The position numbers were made by a program, and so were the translations under genes. Under the pieces are notes generated by a model. The model worked only from the letters and a program-made list of their open reading frames with translations, did not search any database and had not been told where the DNA came from. Positions 35,918-43,653 of a stretch of 43,982 bases of DNA are shown in pieces (positions within the stretch are counted from its first letter, which is position 1; every line of letters begins with the position of its first letter). Source of the DNA: Propionibacteriaceae bacterium P6A17. Lineage in GTDB: Bacteria; Actinomycetota; Actinomycetes; Propionibacteriales; Propionibacteriaceae. The stretch is from contig JHVD01000022.1 of the NCBI GenBank assembly GCA_000619965.1, positions 1 to 43,982 of the forward strand. The letters are read 5' to 3'.

Positions 35918-36775
35918 GTGACCCGCTCGCAGCCATCGCCCTTCGCCACCGGAGTGGCGCTGCTGGTCGTCGGGGCTGTCTCCGTCCAACTCGGCGCGGC
36001 CATCGGCGCCTCGGTCATCCCCGCCATCGGGGTGCTCGGCATCGTGCTGGCCCGCTACATCGTCCAGGCGTGCGTCCACGTGCCGCTCGCGCTCGGACAC
36101 TTGCGGCGCACCCCGCGCCGCAAGTGGTGGTGGGGCGTGGTGGTCGCGGCGCCTCTGCTGGCGATGAACACCGCCATCTACATGGCCTTCTCACACATCG
36201 GAGTCGGCCTCAGTGTGACGATCGAACTCATGGGCCCCATCACGCTCGCAGTCCTGTCGGCCCGGTCCTGGCAGGGCTGGGTGGGCGCGGCGCTGGCCGC
36301 GGTCGGGATGGTGCTCGTCACGGGTCCCACCGGCACTGCCAACGCAGCCGGCATCGTGTGGGCCGTCGTCGCCGCGACCAGCTGGGCGCTGTACCTCGTG
36401 GCCGTCCGCAAGGCGGCACGCGAACTGCCCGGACTGTCTGCGACGGCGATCGCGAGCGTGTTGGGGCTCGCGATCCTCGTCCCGGCGAACCTCATGCTCA
36501 ACCACGGCGCCGAGCTGTCCACCTCCGTGTTGTTGCTCGCCTTTGCGGCGGGGTTGCTGTCATCGGCCGTGCCCTACGCGTGCGACGTGGCCGCGATGCG
36601 GAGGGTGCCGATGAACGTCGCCTCGACCATGATGTCCGTCAATCCCGTCATGGCCGTGCTGTTCGGCGCCCTCATCCTCGCCGAGCGGCTGGGGCCGGCA
36701 GAGATCGTCGGGCTGCTCGTCATCTCCGCCGCGAACGTGTTGGTCGTGCGCGCTGCCGCGCGCACGACCAAGTGA
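35918..36775 (+). CDS. EamA/RhtA-family drug-metabolite exporter
   Basis: This 285-aa protein has ten hydrophobic segments in two EamA repeats. Conserved features include the second-repeat stretch VPYACDVAAMRRVPMNVASTMMSVNPVMAVLFGALILAE, read in part, which matches RhtA-type amino-acid and homoserine exporters. It should export a small metabolite by proton exchange. GTG 35918 has TACAGT 6 nt upstream. The stop TGA touches the TCA of the convergent dehydrogenase gene without any spacer, and a 14-bp hairpin sits in the last codons. Confidence 0.88.
   Translation: MTRSQPSPFATGVALLVVGAVSVQLGAAIGASVIPAIGVLGIVLARYIVQACVHVPLALGHLRRTPRRKWWWGVVVAAPLLAMNTAIYMAFSHIGVGLSVTIELMGPITLAVLSARSWQGWVGAALAAVGMVLVTGPTGTANAAGIVWAVVAATSWALYLVAVRKAARELPGLSATAIASVLGLAILVPANLMLNHGAELSTSVLLLAFAAGLLSSAVPYACDVAAMRRVPMNVASTMMSVNPVMAVLFGALILAERLGPAEIVGLLVISAANVLVVRAAARTTK
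36740..36771. terminator. Intragenic 14-bp hairpin at the EamA/dehydrogenase junction
   Basis: TTGGTCGTGCGCGC (36740-36753), loop TGCC, GCGCGCACGACCAA (36758-36771) is a perfect stem inside the last EamA codons. As there is no intergenic space, it probably terminates transcription from both sides. Confidence 0.55.
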
Positions 36776-37759
36776 TCAGCTCAGTTGCCCGGCGGTTTCC
36801 TTGACGATCAGCGTGCGCAGGGGCTCCCCAGCCGCGAAGCGCCCGATCTCCTCGACCGCGGCTGCCCCCTGCTCGAGACGCGCGCCGGTCGTGGCGCCCG
36901 CGACGTGCGGGGTGAGGATCACGTTCGGCAGACCGAAGAGCGCGGATTGCGGCGACAGCGGCTCCTGGGCGAATACGTCGAGCCCGGCCCGCAGCCGCCC
37001 GCTGACCAGCTCGCGTTCGAGGGCCTCCATGTCGACGATCGCGGCGCGGGCGGTGTTGAGCAGGACGCCTCCGTCAGGGATCCGCGCGAGCTGCGCAGCA
37101 CCCACCATCCCTCTCGTCTCAGGAGTCACCGGGGCATGCAGCGCGACCACGGGGCTCGCCATCACCTCGTCGAGGCTCACGAGCCGCACCCCGAGCTGCG
37201 CGGCCCTCTCGTCGGGACAGTAGGGGTCGAACGCGACGAGGTCCTCGCAGCCGAGCCCTCGCAGCATGCGCGCATGCCAGATGCCGACGCGGCTCAGCCC
37301 GACGATGCCGTGCCGGAGCGAATGGATGCCGGTCCCATACTCGGGTGCCCGGCTTCGCGCCCAATCGCGGGTGGTTTGGAGCCCGCGGTCGTAGGTGTGC
37401 AGCTCGCGCAGCAGCGCCAGCTCGAGCGTGAGCGCAAACTCGGCGACGGCGCGGGCCATCGGATCGCTGCCCGCCTGGGCGATGTCGACGGTGCTGGCCA
37501 GCACCTCCTCTCCCAGCGCCTCGCGCCAGCTCCCGGCCGTGTGGACGATGAGCCGCAGGCGGTCGCCGTCGATGCGCTCGAGTCGGGGGGTTCCCCAGCC
37601 TGTGACCAGCACGTCGCAGGTCGCGCACAGGTCGGCCGGCAGCGACGACGCTCCCTCGGCCAGCACCTCCACCTGCGCCAATCCCTCGAGACGACGCCAC
37701 GTGGCGTCGTCGAACAAGACCGCTCGGATACCCTCTGGCAACGCCACATACACCTTCAT
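36776..37759 (-). CDS. D-2-hydroxyacid dehydrogenase family protein
   Basis: This 327-aa protein has the family's catalytic set: R238 in LLNTARAAIVD, E266 in VFAQEPLSP and H285 in LTPHVAGAT. The nucleotide-binding loop reads GIVGLSRVG (152-159) where GxGxxG is usual, the second glycine being serine. It would interconvert a 2-keto acid and a D-2-hydroxyacid with NAD(P). ATG 37759 has AAGGAG 7 nt upstream and overlaps the stop of the Gfo/Idh gene by 4 nt. It is the last gene of the five-gene minus-strand operon. Confidence 0.88.
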   Translation of the reverse strand: MKVYVALPEGIRAVLFDDATWRRLEGLAQVEVLAEGASSLPADLCATCDVLVTGWGTPRLERIDGDRLRLIVHTAGSWREALGEEVLASTVDIAQAGSDPMARAVAEFALTLELALLRELHTYDRGLQTTRDWARSRAPEYGTGIHSLRHGIVGLSRVGIWHARMLRGLGCEDLVAFDPYCPDERAAQLGVRLVSLDEVMASPVVALHAPVTPETRGMVGAAQLARIPDGGVLLNTARAAIVDMEALERELVSGRLRAGLDVFAQEPLSPQSALFGLPNVILTPHVAGATTGARLEQGAAAVEEIGRFAAGEPLRTLIVKETAGQLS

Positions 37760-38655
37760 CTGCGAACTCCTTGCGTCAGTTTCCGTGCCTCGACGACGGC
37801 CTGCAGCACCGCGCGGGTGTCGTCCCACGCCACGGGCGAGGGGTGCCCGTCGGCCAGTGTGAGGACCATCCGTGCGGCGCGCAGGAAGCCGAAAGGATCG
37901 CCGTCATCGACCTGGCCGAGCGTGCGCCGGATGACGGTGCCGTCATCGGTTTCCACCTCGATCGAGTATGTCTGCCCGCCGGGTGCCCCGTCGATCTCGA
38001 ACGTGGCCCGGACCCCGTCCGCACTGGTCGCGGCGCCGACCGCAATGTCGGGGCTGCCCAGGCCCAGGTCGAGCCGTTGCCGGGCCTCGCAGGAGGTGAT
38101 GCACATCGTCGGGCCCAGGATCCGTTCGAGCATGTCGAAGGCATGCACGCCCATCATCGGCACGAGTCCGCCGGCGTCGTCCTGCCAGCGCTGGGCGGAG
38201 TCGAGCCAGTACTCGATGTCGTGATGGACGTTCACGTGGACCCTCCGGATCCGGGCGGGCAGGGCGTCGAGGTCGGGTGCGAACCGCAGCACCGACGTGG
38301 TGAACACCCGCTCCTCGCGGCCCGCGACCGCAGCCTCAAGGGCCCGCAACTCGGCCTCGCAGGTGACTGCCGGCTTCGTGATCGACACCGCCGAGCCCGC
38401 GTCGAGCGTCTCCGCGACGATGCCCGCCACCTCCGCAGGCGGTCTGGTGAGCACCACCACGTCGGGGCCCGAGGCGAGGAGCGCGGCAGGCGATTCAACG
38501 TGCTCCGCCGACGGGTGCTCGTCCGCGAACAGCGCGCGTCGTTGCGGCGACGGGTCCCACGCGAGAAATCGGATGCCGGGCCGCAGCGCTTTCAGGTGCC
38601 GGGCGTCGGTGAACGGGTGCGAGTTGGCGAGCCCCGCGAAGCCGATCGTCGTCAT
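37756..38655 (-). CDS. Gfo/Idh/MocA-family oxidoreductase
   Basis: This 299-aa protein is slightly short for the family. The N-terminal Rossmann loop is atypical (GFAGLANSHPF, 5-14). The usual EKP motif reads ITKP (92-95), keeping the lysine, and AGGLVPMMGVHAFDML (159-174) keeps the histidine of the G-G-x-x-x-D/H motif (H169). Members oxidise or reduce hydroxyls of sugars and inositols with NAD(P). It is coupled by 4-nt overlaps to the dehydrogenase after it and the amidohydrolase before it. The substrate is unknown. Confidence 0.85.
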   Translation of the reverse strand: MTTIGFAGLANSHPFTDARHLKALRPGIRFLAWDPSPQRRALFADEHPSAEHVESPAALLASGPDVVVLTRPPAEVAGIVAETLDAGSAVSITKPAVTCEAELRALEAAVAGREERVFTTSVLRFAPDLDALPARIRRVHVNVHHDIEYWLDSAQRWQDDAGGLVPMMGVHAFDMLERILGPTMCITSCEARQRLDLGLGSPDIAVGAATSADGVRATFEIDGAPGGQTYSIEVETDDGTVIRRTLGQVDDGDPFGFLRAARMVLTLADGHPSPVAWDDTRAVLQAVVEARKLTQGVRR

Positions 38656-39434
38656 GACACGTCCGCCAAGCCGAGCGCGTCGCCGAAGAGCGCGTGGGCG
38701 TTGCGCCAGAGCACGTCGTCGAGTTGGTCCTGGGGCAGGTCGGCGGCGGCCACCTGCCCGAACGCCACCGCGGGGTCGAGCAGCGTCGAGTCCGTCCCGA
38801 AGAGCACCTTGTCCCGCGGGGCGTGCTGCATGACGTACCGCATTTGGCCGGCGAGGGCGACGGAGCAGGACGGCTCGATCCAGAGATTGCCGACGGCGCG
38901 CGCCGCTTCGCAGGCGAGGTCCCAGCGGTCTGCGCCCATGTGTCCGGCGATGACCCGCACACGACGCAGCGGCTCGATGAGCTGCGCGAGATGTACCACG
39001 TCGGGGCCCCAGGTGTGGATCAGGACCACTGCGTCGTGCTCGTCGAGCATCTCGAAGGTCTCACGCATCTGCGGCGAGGCGATGGGCGCGTCCGGGTAGT
39101 GCGTGTGGATCTTGATCCCGACGAAGCGGCTGCCGGGCTGGAGCCATCGTTCGGTCTCACGTTGGGCGACGGCGAGATCGCGCTGGTTGACGACGGCGTA
39201 GCCGAGGAGTTCGTCGTAGTCGTCGAGGATGCTGGCGAGTTCCTCGTTGCCGGCCACCGCGTCGTGGAACACACCTCGTGAGTGCGAGACGACCTGCCGC
39301 GTGATGCCCCAGTGCCGGCACATGCGGCGGTTCTCCGTCGCGTCATCGGCGCCGACGTGGAAGAAGTACGGGCCGACGTGCGCGTGCGTGTCGACGATGT
39401 ACCTCGCCTTGGCGATGGGATGCAGGTCAGGCAT
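38652..39434 (-). CDS. Amidohydrolase-2-type metal hydrolase/decarboxylase
   Basis: This 260-aa TIM-barrel protein keeps the metal-site pattern: DTHAHVG (H17, H19), IHTHYPD, VLIHTWG, IAGHMGAD and the aspartate in LFGTDST. Amidohydrolase-2 enzymes hydrolyse lactones or decarboxylate small acids. ATG 39434 overlaps the DegT gene's end (8 nt), and its stop overlaps the Gfo/Idh start. It belongs with the five-gene operon; a lactonase step after the Gfo/Idh oxidation is a reasonable inference. Confidence 0.87.
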   Translation of the reverse strand: MPDLHPIAKARYIVDTHAHVGPYFFHVGADDATENRRMCRHWGITRQVVSHSRGVFHDAVAGNEELASILDDYDELLGYAVVNQRDLAVAQRETERWLQPGSRFVGIKIHTHYPDAPIASPQMRETFEMLDEHDAVVLIHTWGPDVVHLAQLIEPLRRVRVIAGHMGADRWDLACEAARAVGNLWIEPSCSVALAGQMRYVMQHAPRDKVLFGTDSTLLDPAVAFGQVAAADLPQDQLDDVLWRNAHALFGDALGLADVS

Positions 39435-40611
39435 GGGGCACCTCCAGCTCCTCGGCGATCCGCCTGAGGTCCGACGACGACCGCGCGATGTGGTCGTCGG
39501 TGAAGTTTTCGTTGATGGCGACGGTGACCAGCGTCCTCGACACCATCGTCTCGGCGTTCGGGCACGACGGTGCGGGCCTGTCCGACAGCGTCAGCGGCCA
39601 TCCGGACGTTCCGAACGTACGTCGCTCGGTGAGGAAAGGGTTGGCGTGGAGGACCCGCTGCAGGTATCCGGCCGAGGCACCGAGCCCCGTCTGTGCGATG
39701 CGGGTGGCGATCAGGCGGTTGTCGACGTCGGGCCGCTCCACGACGATCGGGTACAGCCAGTAGGAGTGTCGCTCGCCGTCGGGCGCGACGTGCCACCCGC
39801 TGCCCGTGAGTGCCTCGTCCCACGCGGCCGCGACCCGTCGTCGGTCCGCGACGATTCCCTCCAGCTTCGTGAGCTGCACCCGAGCCACGGCCGCCGTGAG
39901 CTCGGGCATGCGGTAGTTGAGGCCGAGGAAGAGGTGGGTGCGTTGCCCGGCGTCGCGCGGCCAACCCTTGTCGCAGAAGAGGGCGGCGCGCCGGGCCAGG
40001 GCCGGGTCGTCGGTGACGACGAGTCCGCCGTCGCCTGCGGTGATGTGCTTGGACTGTTGCAGGGAGAAGCAGCCGAGGTCGCCCACGGTGCCGACGAGCG
40101 CCCCGGATTTCGTGCGGGTCAGGTAGGCCTGGGCGCAGTCCTCGATCACGCGGATGTTCCGGGCCGAGCACACCTCGACGATGCCCTCGACATCCGCAGC
40201 GCCGCCGAAAAGGTGCACGACGACGACCGCCTTCGTCCGCGGCCCCGCGGCCTCGGCCACCGACTCCGCGGTGATGCAGCCCGTGAGCGGGTCGACGTCC
40301 GCGAACACCGGGACGAGTCCTTGGGCCAGGGCGCCGATGACGCTGCCGGCGTCGGTGATGGGCGGGACGATGATCTCGTCGCCGGGGTTGAGGTCGAGTG
40401 CGGCGACGGCGGCGTGGATCGCGCCAGAGCCTGTGGCTGCGGCGACGCAGTGGCGGGTGCCGAGGAGGTCGGCGAACTCGCGTTCGAGCGCGGGAGCCTC
40501 GGTGCCGTCGACCCGCCAGAGGTGGCCCGAACGCAGCACGCGCACCACGGCGGCCTCCTCGTCGGGGCCGAAGCGTCGACCGTCGATGTCGTTGATGGTG
40601 GGGTAGTGCAT
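39427..40611 (-). CDS. DegT/DnrJ/EryC1/StrS-family aminotransferase
   Basis: This 394-aa PLP enzyme has GTRHCVAAATGSGAIHAAVAAL, VVVVHLFGGAADVE, IEDCAQAY (D158) and SLQQSKHITAGDGG with the Schiff-base lysine K188. The family transaminates keto-sugars or keto-cyclitols. The frame is open far upstream, but ATG 40611 matches the family start and shares one base with the preceding stop (TGATG). Here it may act in an amino-sugar or aminocyclitol pathway, either removing or adding nitrogen. Confidence 0.92.
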   Translation of the reverse strand: MHYPTINDIDGRRFGPDEEAAVVRVLRSGHLWRVDGTEAPALEREFADLLGTRHCVAAATGSGAIHAAVAALDLNPGDEIIVPPITDAGSVIGALAQGLVPVFADVDPLTGCITAESVAEAAGPRTKAVVVVHLFGGAADVEGIVEVCSARNIRVIEDCAQAYLTRTKSGALVGTVGDLGCFSLQQSKHITAGDGGLVVTDDPALARRAALFCDKGWPRDAGQRTHLFLGLNYRMPELTAAVARVQLTKLEGIVADRRRVAAAWDEALTGSGWHVAPDGERHSYWLYPIVVERPDVDNRLIATRIAQTGLGASAGYLQRVLHANPFLTERRTFGTSGWPLTLSDRPAPSCPNAETMVSRTLVTVAINENFTDDHIARSSSDLRRIAEELEVPHA

Positions 40612-41354
40612 CAGGCCTCCAACAGTCGTGCCAAGGTGCCGCCTGCGACGGCAGTGAAGTCGTCGTGGGAGATGCGGGCGTCGCGCAGACGCCACACTGT
40701 GGGCTCGAGGTCCTGCAACGGGCTCCCCGATCCGAACGCGAGGTGGCTGGAGCCCACTTCGCCGCAAACGCGCTCGAAGGAGTCGGGGCCGAGCATCTTG
40801 CGCGTGGAGGCGACGAATCCGTCTTCGTCTGCGGCGACGAGGAGGAAGTCGGCGAGTTCGTAGTAGCTGGCGTCGAGGAACACGACCTTGGCCCCGATCC
40901 CGCGGAACGCCTCCTGGACGTCGTTGAAGCCGCCTTCGACGAGCATGGTGACGCCGCGTTCGGCAGCGGTTCGAATGACGTGTCGGTAGCCGGAATTGGT
41001 GGGGTGTTGCCCCTGGGTGACGCCGGGGAGGCGGATGGCCCGGACCCCGTCGGAGATCCATTCGTCGAGCCGTTCGGGGAATCCGACGGCGTCGCGGAGG
41101 TTGACGGCGTTGCACCTGCGCCAACCTCGTGGTCGTGCCCATTCTCGCAGTTCGACGACGGCGCCCGCCTCGTCGTACCAGCAGCCCCGAGAGGACGACA
41201 GCAGGGGGGCGTCGATGCCGCCTCGTTCGAGGATGCCTTCGATGGCCTCGGGGGTGGCATCGATTTCGGGGCGCGAGGTCCACAGGCCGGCGAGCACGTC
41301 GCAGTCGAGCGTGATCCGTCGCGTGTCCCGGGTCAATCGTTCGAAGAAGGACAT
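40611..41354 (-). CDS. Amidohydrolase-like TIM-barrel protein lacking metal ligands
   Basis: This 247-aa protein is recognisable as amidohydrolase-related by length, order of secondary structure and the C-terminal LAFGSGSPLQ, which parallels the usual FGSDSP. The N-terminal HxH is replaced by LDCDVLAG and the catalytic aspartate by glycine, so it may be a non-catalytic partner or use other chemistry. ATG 41354 has GGGAGG 6 nt upstream. It is the first gene of the minus-strand operon and lies two genes from a paralogue that keeps all ligands. Confidence 0.68.
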   Translation of the reverse strand: MSFFERLTRDTRRITLDCDVLAGLWTSRPEIDATPEAIEGILERGGIDAPLLSSSRGCWYDEAGAVVELREWARPRGWRRCNAVNLRDAVGFPERLDEWISDGVRAIRLPGVTQGQHPTNSGYRHVIRTAAERGVTMLVEGGFNDVQEAFRGIGAKVVFLDASYYELADFLLVAADEDGFVASTRKMLGPDSFERVCGEVGSSHLAFGSGSPLQDLEPTVWRLRDARISHDDFTAVAGGTLARLLEA

Positions 41355-41370
41355 CGTCGCCTCCCGTGTA

Positions 41371-41382
41371 GGAAACCTTTTC
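41371..41382. promoter_or_regulatory. Operator-like box 1 (minus-strand promoter side)
   Basis: GGAAACCTTTTC is partly palindromic and lies 17-28 nt upstream of the minus-strand start 41354, close to where that promoter must be. It resembles two further boxes on the plus-strand side. Confidence 0.45.
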
Positions 41383-41424
41383 TAGCAGTGTAACCCCCGC
41401 CGCCGTCGAGGTGAAGGGGATGGG

Positions 41425-41439
41425 GAGAAACCCTTGCTC
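41425..41439. promoter_or_regulatory. Operator-like box 2
   Basis: GAGAAACCCTTGCTC overlaps TTGCTC (41434-41439), the proposed -35 of the plus-strand operon, so a bound repressor would block it. Confidence 0.45.
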
Positions 41440-41462
41440 CCGCAGCAGAAAACCTTTACCAT
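41434..41462 (+). promoter_or_regulatory. Promoter of the epimerase-DapA operon
   Basis: TTGCTC (41434-41439), a 17-nt spacer and TACCAT (41457-41462) give a well-spaced promoter. The leader carries GATGGAGGA before ATG 41492. Confidence 0.55.
41447..41460. promoter_or_regulatory. Operator-like box 3
   Basis: AGAAAACCTTTACC overlaps the -10 TACCAT. Together with boxes 1 and 2 it shares the core GAAAnCC(C)TT. Confidence 0.45.
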
Positions 41463-41491
41463 GGGAGAGTCGACAACCGGATGGAGGACCG

Positions 41492-42523
41492 ATGCACGCA
41501 ACGCCACCGATGAGGGAGCACGAGCTCGATGAGCTCCTGTCCGCCCCGACACCGGGGGTCGTGGACGCCCTGTCCAGAGTCCAGGGCGACATCGTCATTC
41601 TCGGCGGCGGTGGCAAGGTGGGCCCGACGATGGCTCGCATGGCGCGGCGTGCCCTGGACGAGGCGCGGTCCTCGTCGCGGGTCATCAGCGTGTCGCGCTG
41701 GTCCGACAAGGAGGCCGAGAGGCGGCTCAACGAGCACGGCGTCGAGACCGTCTCGGCAGACCTGGGAGACCCCGACGCATGGGCCACCCTGCCCGACGCC
41801 GGCGCGGTCATGTACCTCCTCGGCCACAAGTTCGGGGCGACGGCGAACCCGTCGATCACTTGGTGGATCAATGCCGTCGTGCCCGGCTTCTGCGCAGCCC
41901 GTTACCGGGGGGTGCCGACGGTGGCGTACTCCACGGGCAACGTGTACCCGCTGCGCCCCCTGGCGCTCGGCGGCGCCACGGAGCGAGACGAGCTGGGCCC
42001 CGTCGGGATGTATGCGCAGTCGTGCGCGGCGCGTGAGCAGGCCTTCGCCCAGGGCGCCGAACGCTTCGGCACCCCGACGACGATCTACCGGCTGAACTAC
42101 GCCTGCGAGCTGCGCTACGGCGTCGTCGCCGACATCGCCCAGACCATCGCAGCCGGAGATCCGGTGGACGTCACGATGCCCGCCGTGAACATCGTCTGGC
42201 AACGCGATTCGAATGCATGGTCCTGGCAGGCGCTCGACCTCGCGGACTCTCCCGCAGCCATCCTCAACGGCACGGGCCCAGAGACCCTCTCCACCCGCCA
42301 CATTGCCGAGCAGCTCGCCCTACTGGGCGGGTGGGATCTCACCATCACCGGCGACGAGGCCCCCACGGCGCTGCTCAGCAACGCCGAGAAGTGCCACTCG
42401 CTCTACGGTTACCCAAGCGTGTCCGCCGCGACGATCATCGAGTGGGTGGCGCAGTGGGTGAGGTCCGGCGGCCGAATGCTCGGCAAGCCCACGAAGTTCC
42501 AGAAGCGCGACGGAGGTTTCTGA
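41492..42523 (+). CDS. NAD-dependent epimerase/dehydratase-like protein
   Basis: This 343-aa protein is an extended SDR with the nucleotide loop VILGGGGKVGPTMARM (35-50) after an unusual 30-residue N-terminal extension (LLSAPTPGVVDALSRVQGD). It has YSTGNVYP (146-153), and the catalytic Y-x3-K position reads YAQSC (Y174, C178), so the usual lysine is cysteine. It may bind NAD(P) but act by an altered mechanism. ATG 41492 has GGAGG 6 nt upstream. Its stop shares one base with the next ATG (TGATG). It is the first gene of the plus-strand operon. Confidence 0.83.
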   Translation: MHATPPMREHELDELLSAPTPGVVDALSRVQGDIVILGGGGKVGPTMARMARRALDEARSSSRVISVSRWSDKEAERRLNEHGVETVSADLGDPDAWATLPDAGAVMYLLGHKFGATANPSITWWINAVVPGFCAARYRGVPTVAYSTGNVYPLRPLALGGATERDELGPVGMYAQSCAAREQAFAQGAERFGTPTTIYRLNYACELRYGVVADIAQTIAAGDPVDVTMPAVNIVWQRDSNAWSWQALDLADSPAAILNGTGPETLSTRHIAEQLALLGGWDLTITGDEAPTALLSNAEKCHSLYGYPSVSAATIIEWVAQWVRSGGRMLGKPTKFQKRDGGF

Positions 42524-43542
42524 TGCACCTGTTCGGCGAGCCGCCCTACGTCATGGCGGCCCACCCGCTCGCGGTCGGCGACGACGGCCGACCCGACTGG
42601 GCTGCGCAGCGCCTGCTCACCCGCTACTACTGCGCCGCCGGCGCGACGGGGCTGGGGGTCGCGGTGCACACGACGCAGTTCGAGGTGCACCACGATCGGG
42701 AGCTGCTGCGACGCGTCTATTCCGAGGCCGCCGACGTGGTGGGCCAGTTCGGGGAGGCGACAGTGCTCGTCGCGGGCATCGCGGGGGACGCCGAGCAGGC
42801 TGCCGCCGAGGCCACGATCGCCCGAGAGCTCGGGTATCGCGCCGCGCTGCTCTCCCCCTACGGGCTCACGGATCGCAGCGAGGCCGGCACGCTGACACGT
42901 GCCCGGGCAGTGGCGGAGGTGCTGCCGATCGTCGGCTTCTACATGCAGGAGTCCGTGGGCGGCTCGTATCTGTCGCCGGGTTTCTGGGAGGAGCTGCTCG
43001 CGATCGAAAGCCTCGCCGGGATCAAGGTGGCGCCGTTCGAGCGCTACCGGACGAAGGACGTCGCGGAGCAGCTCCTGCTGAGCGGCCGCGAAGACGTGGC
43101 GCTTCTCACCGGCAACGACGACGCCATCATCCACGACCTCATCACCCCCTATCGCCTGGCCGGCAAGGAGATTCGCTTCCAGGGCGGCCTGCTAGGGCAG
43201 TGGGCCGTGGGCACGAAGGCGGCAGTGGACACGTCGCGCGTCATCTGGGCAGGCAACGGCGACGACGTCCCGCAGGCCACGCTCGCCCTCGCCTCCGCCA
43301 TGGTCGACATCAACCAAGCGGTCTTCGACCCCGAGCACGCCTTTGCCGGCTCGATCGCGGGCGTCAACGAGCTCCTGCGCCAGCAGGGGCTGCTCTCGTC
43401 GTCGCGCTGCCTCTCCGACGACGAAGTCCTCGCCGACGGGCAGGCCGAGCGCATCACGCTGATCCGCGAGCGCTACCCCGAGCTGCTCGACGAGGCCTTC
43501 GTCGCCGAACACCTCGACGACTGGCGGCGCGACGTCGCCTGA
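42523..43542 (+). CDS. Dihydrodipicolinate synthase/N-acetylneuraminate lyase-family protein
   Basis: This 339-aa DapA-type TIM-barrel lyase keeps the Schiff-base lysine K168 in AGIKVAPFERY and a tyrosine at the expected place (Y140, GFYMQ). It is longer than typical DapA and lacks an obvious G-T-T/S-GE motif near the N-terminus (ATGLGVAVHTTQFE instead), so a lysine-pathway role is unlikely. It would catalyse an aldol cleavage or condensation with a 2-keto acid. It is coupled to the epimerase-like gene by TGATG and followed by a strong hairpin. Confidence 0.87.
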   Translation: MHLFGEPPYVMAAHPLAVGDDGRPDWAAQRLLTRYYCAAGATGLGVAVHTTQFEVHHDRELLRRVYSEAADVVGQFGEATVLVAGIAGDAEQAAAEATIARELGYRAALLSPYGLTDRSEAGTLTRARAVAEVLPIVGFYMQESVGGSYLSPGFWEELLAIESLAGIKVAPFERYRTKDVAEQLLLSGREDVALLTGNDDAIIHDLITPYRLAGKEIRFQGGLLGQWAVGTKAAVDTSRVIWAGNGDDVPQATLALASAMVDINQAVFDPEHAFAGSIAGVNELLRQQGLLSSSRCLSDDEVLADGQAERITLIRERYPELLDEAFVAEHLDDWRRDVA

Positions 43543-43565
43543 CCCCGCGCGCTCGTCATGCAGTC

Positions 43566-43606
43566 GCTGCGCCGGCCACTCCCGATCGTCGAGTGGCCGG
43601 CGCAGC
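43566..43606. terminator. Strong 16-bp hairpin after the DapA-type gene
   Basis: GCTGCGCCGGCCACTC (43566-43581) pairs perfectly with 43591-43606 around a 9-nt loop. There is no T tract. It ends about 50 nt before the IS end. Confidence 0.7.
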
Positions 43607-43653
43607 CGGCTGATCGAGACGGGGCTCCCCTCCTCGCGGCTCCACGCCCCCTA

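Noticed and set aside
34887-35936. Longer DUF559 protein starting at 35936
   Set aside because: The added N-terminus would be encoded by the inverted repeat and lacks protein-like composition; GTG 35726 fits family length.
39427-41871. 814-codon minus-strand frame extending the DegT aminotransferase
   Set aside because: The extension crosses the divergent promoter region and the amidohydrolase-like gene in another frame; ATG 40611 matches the family.
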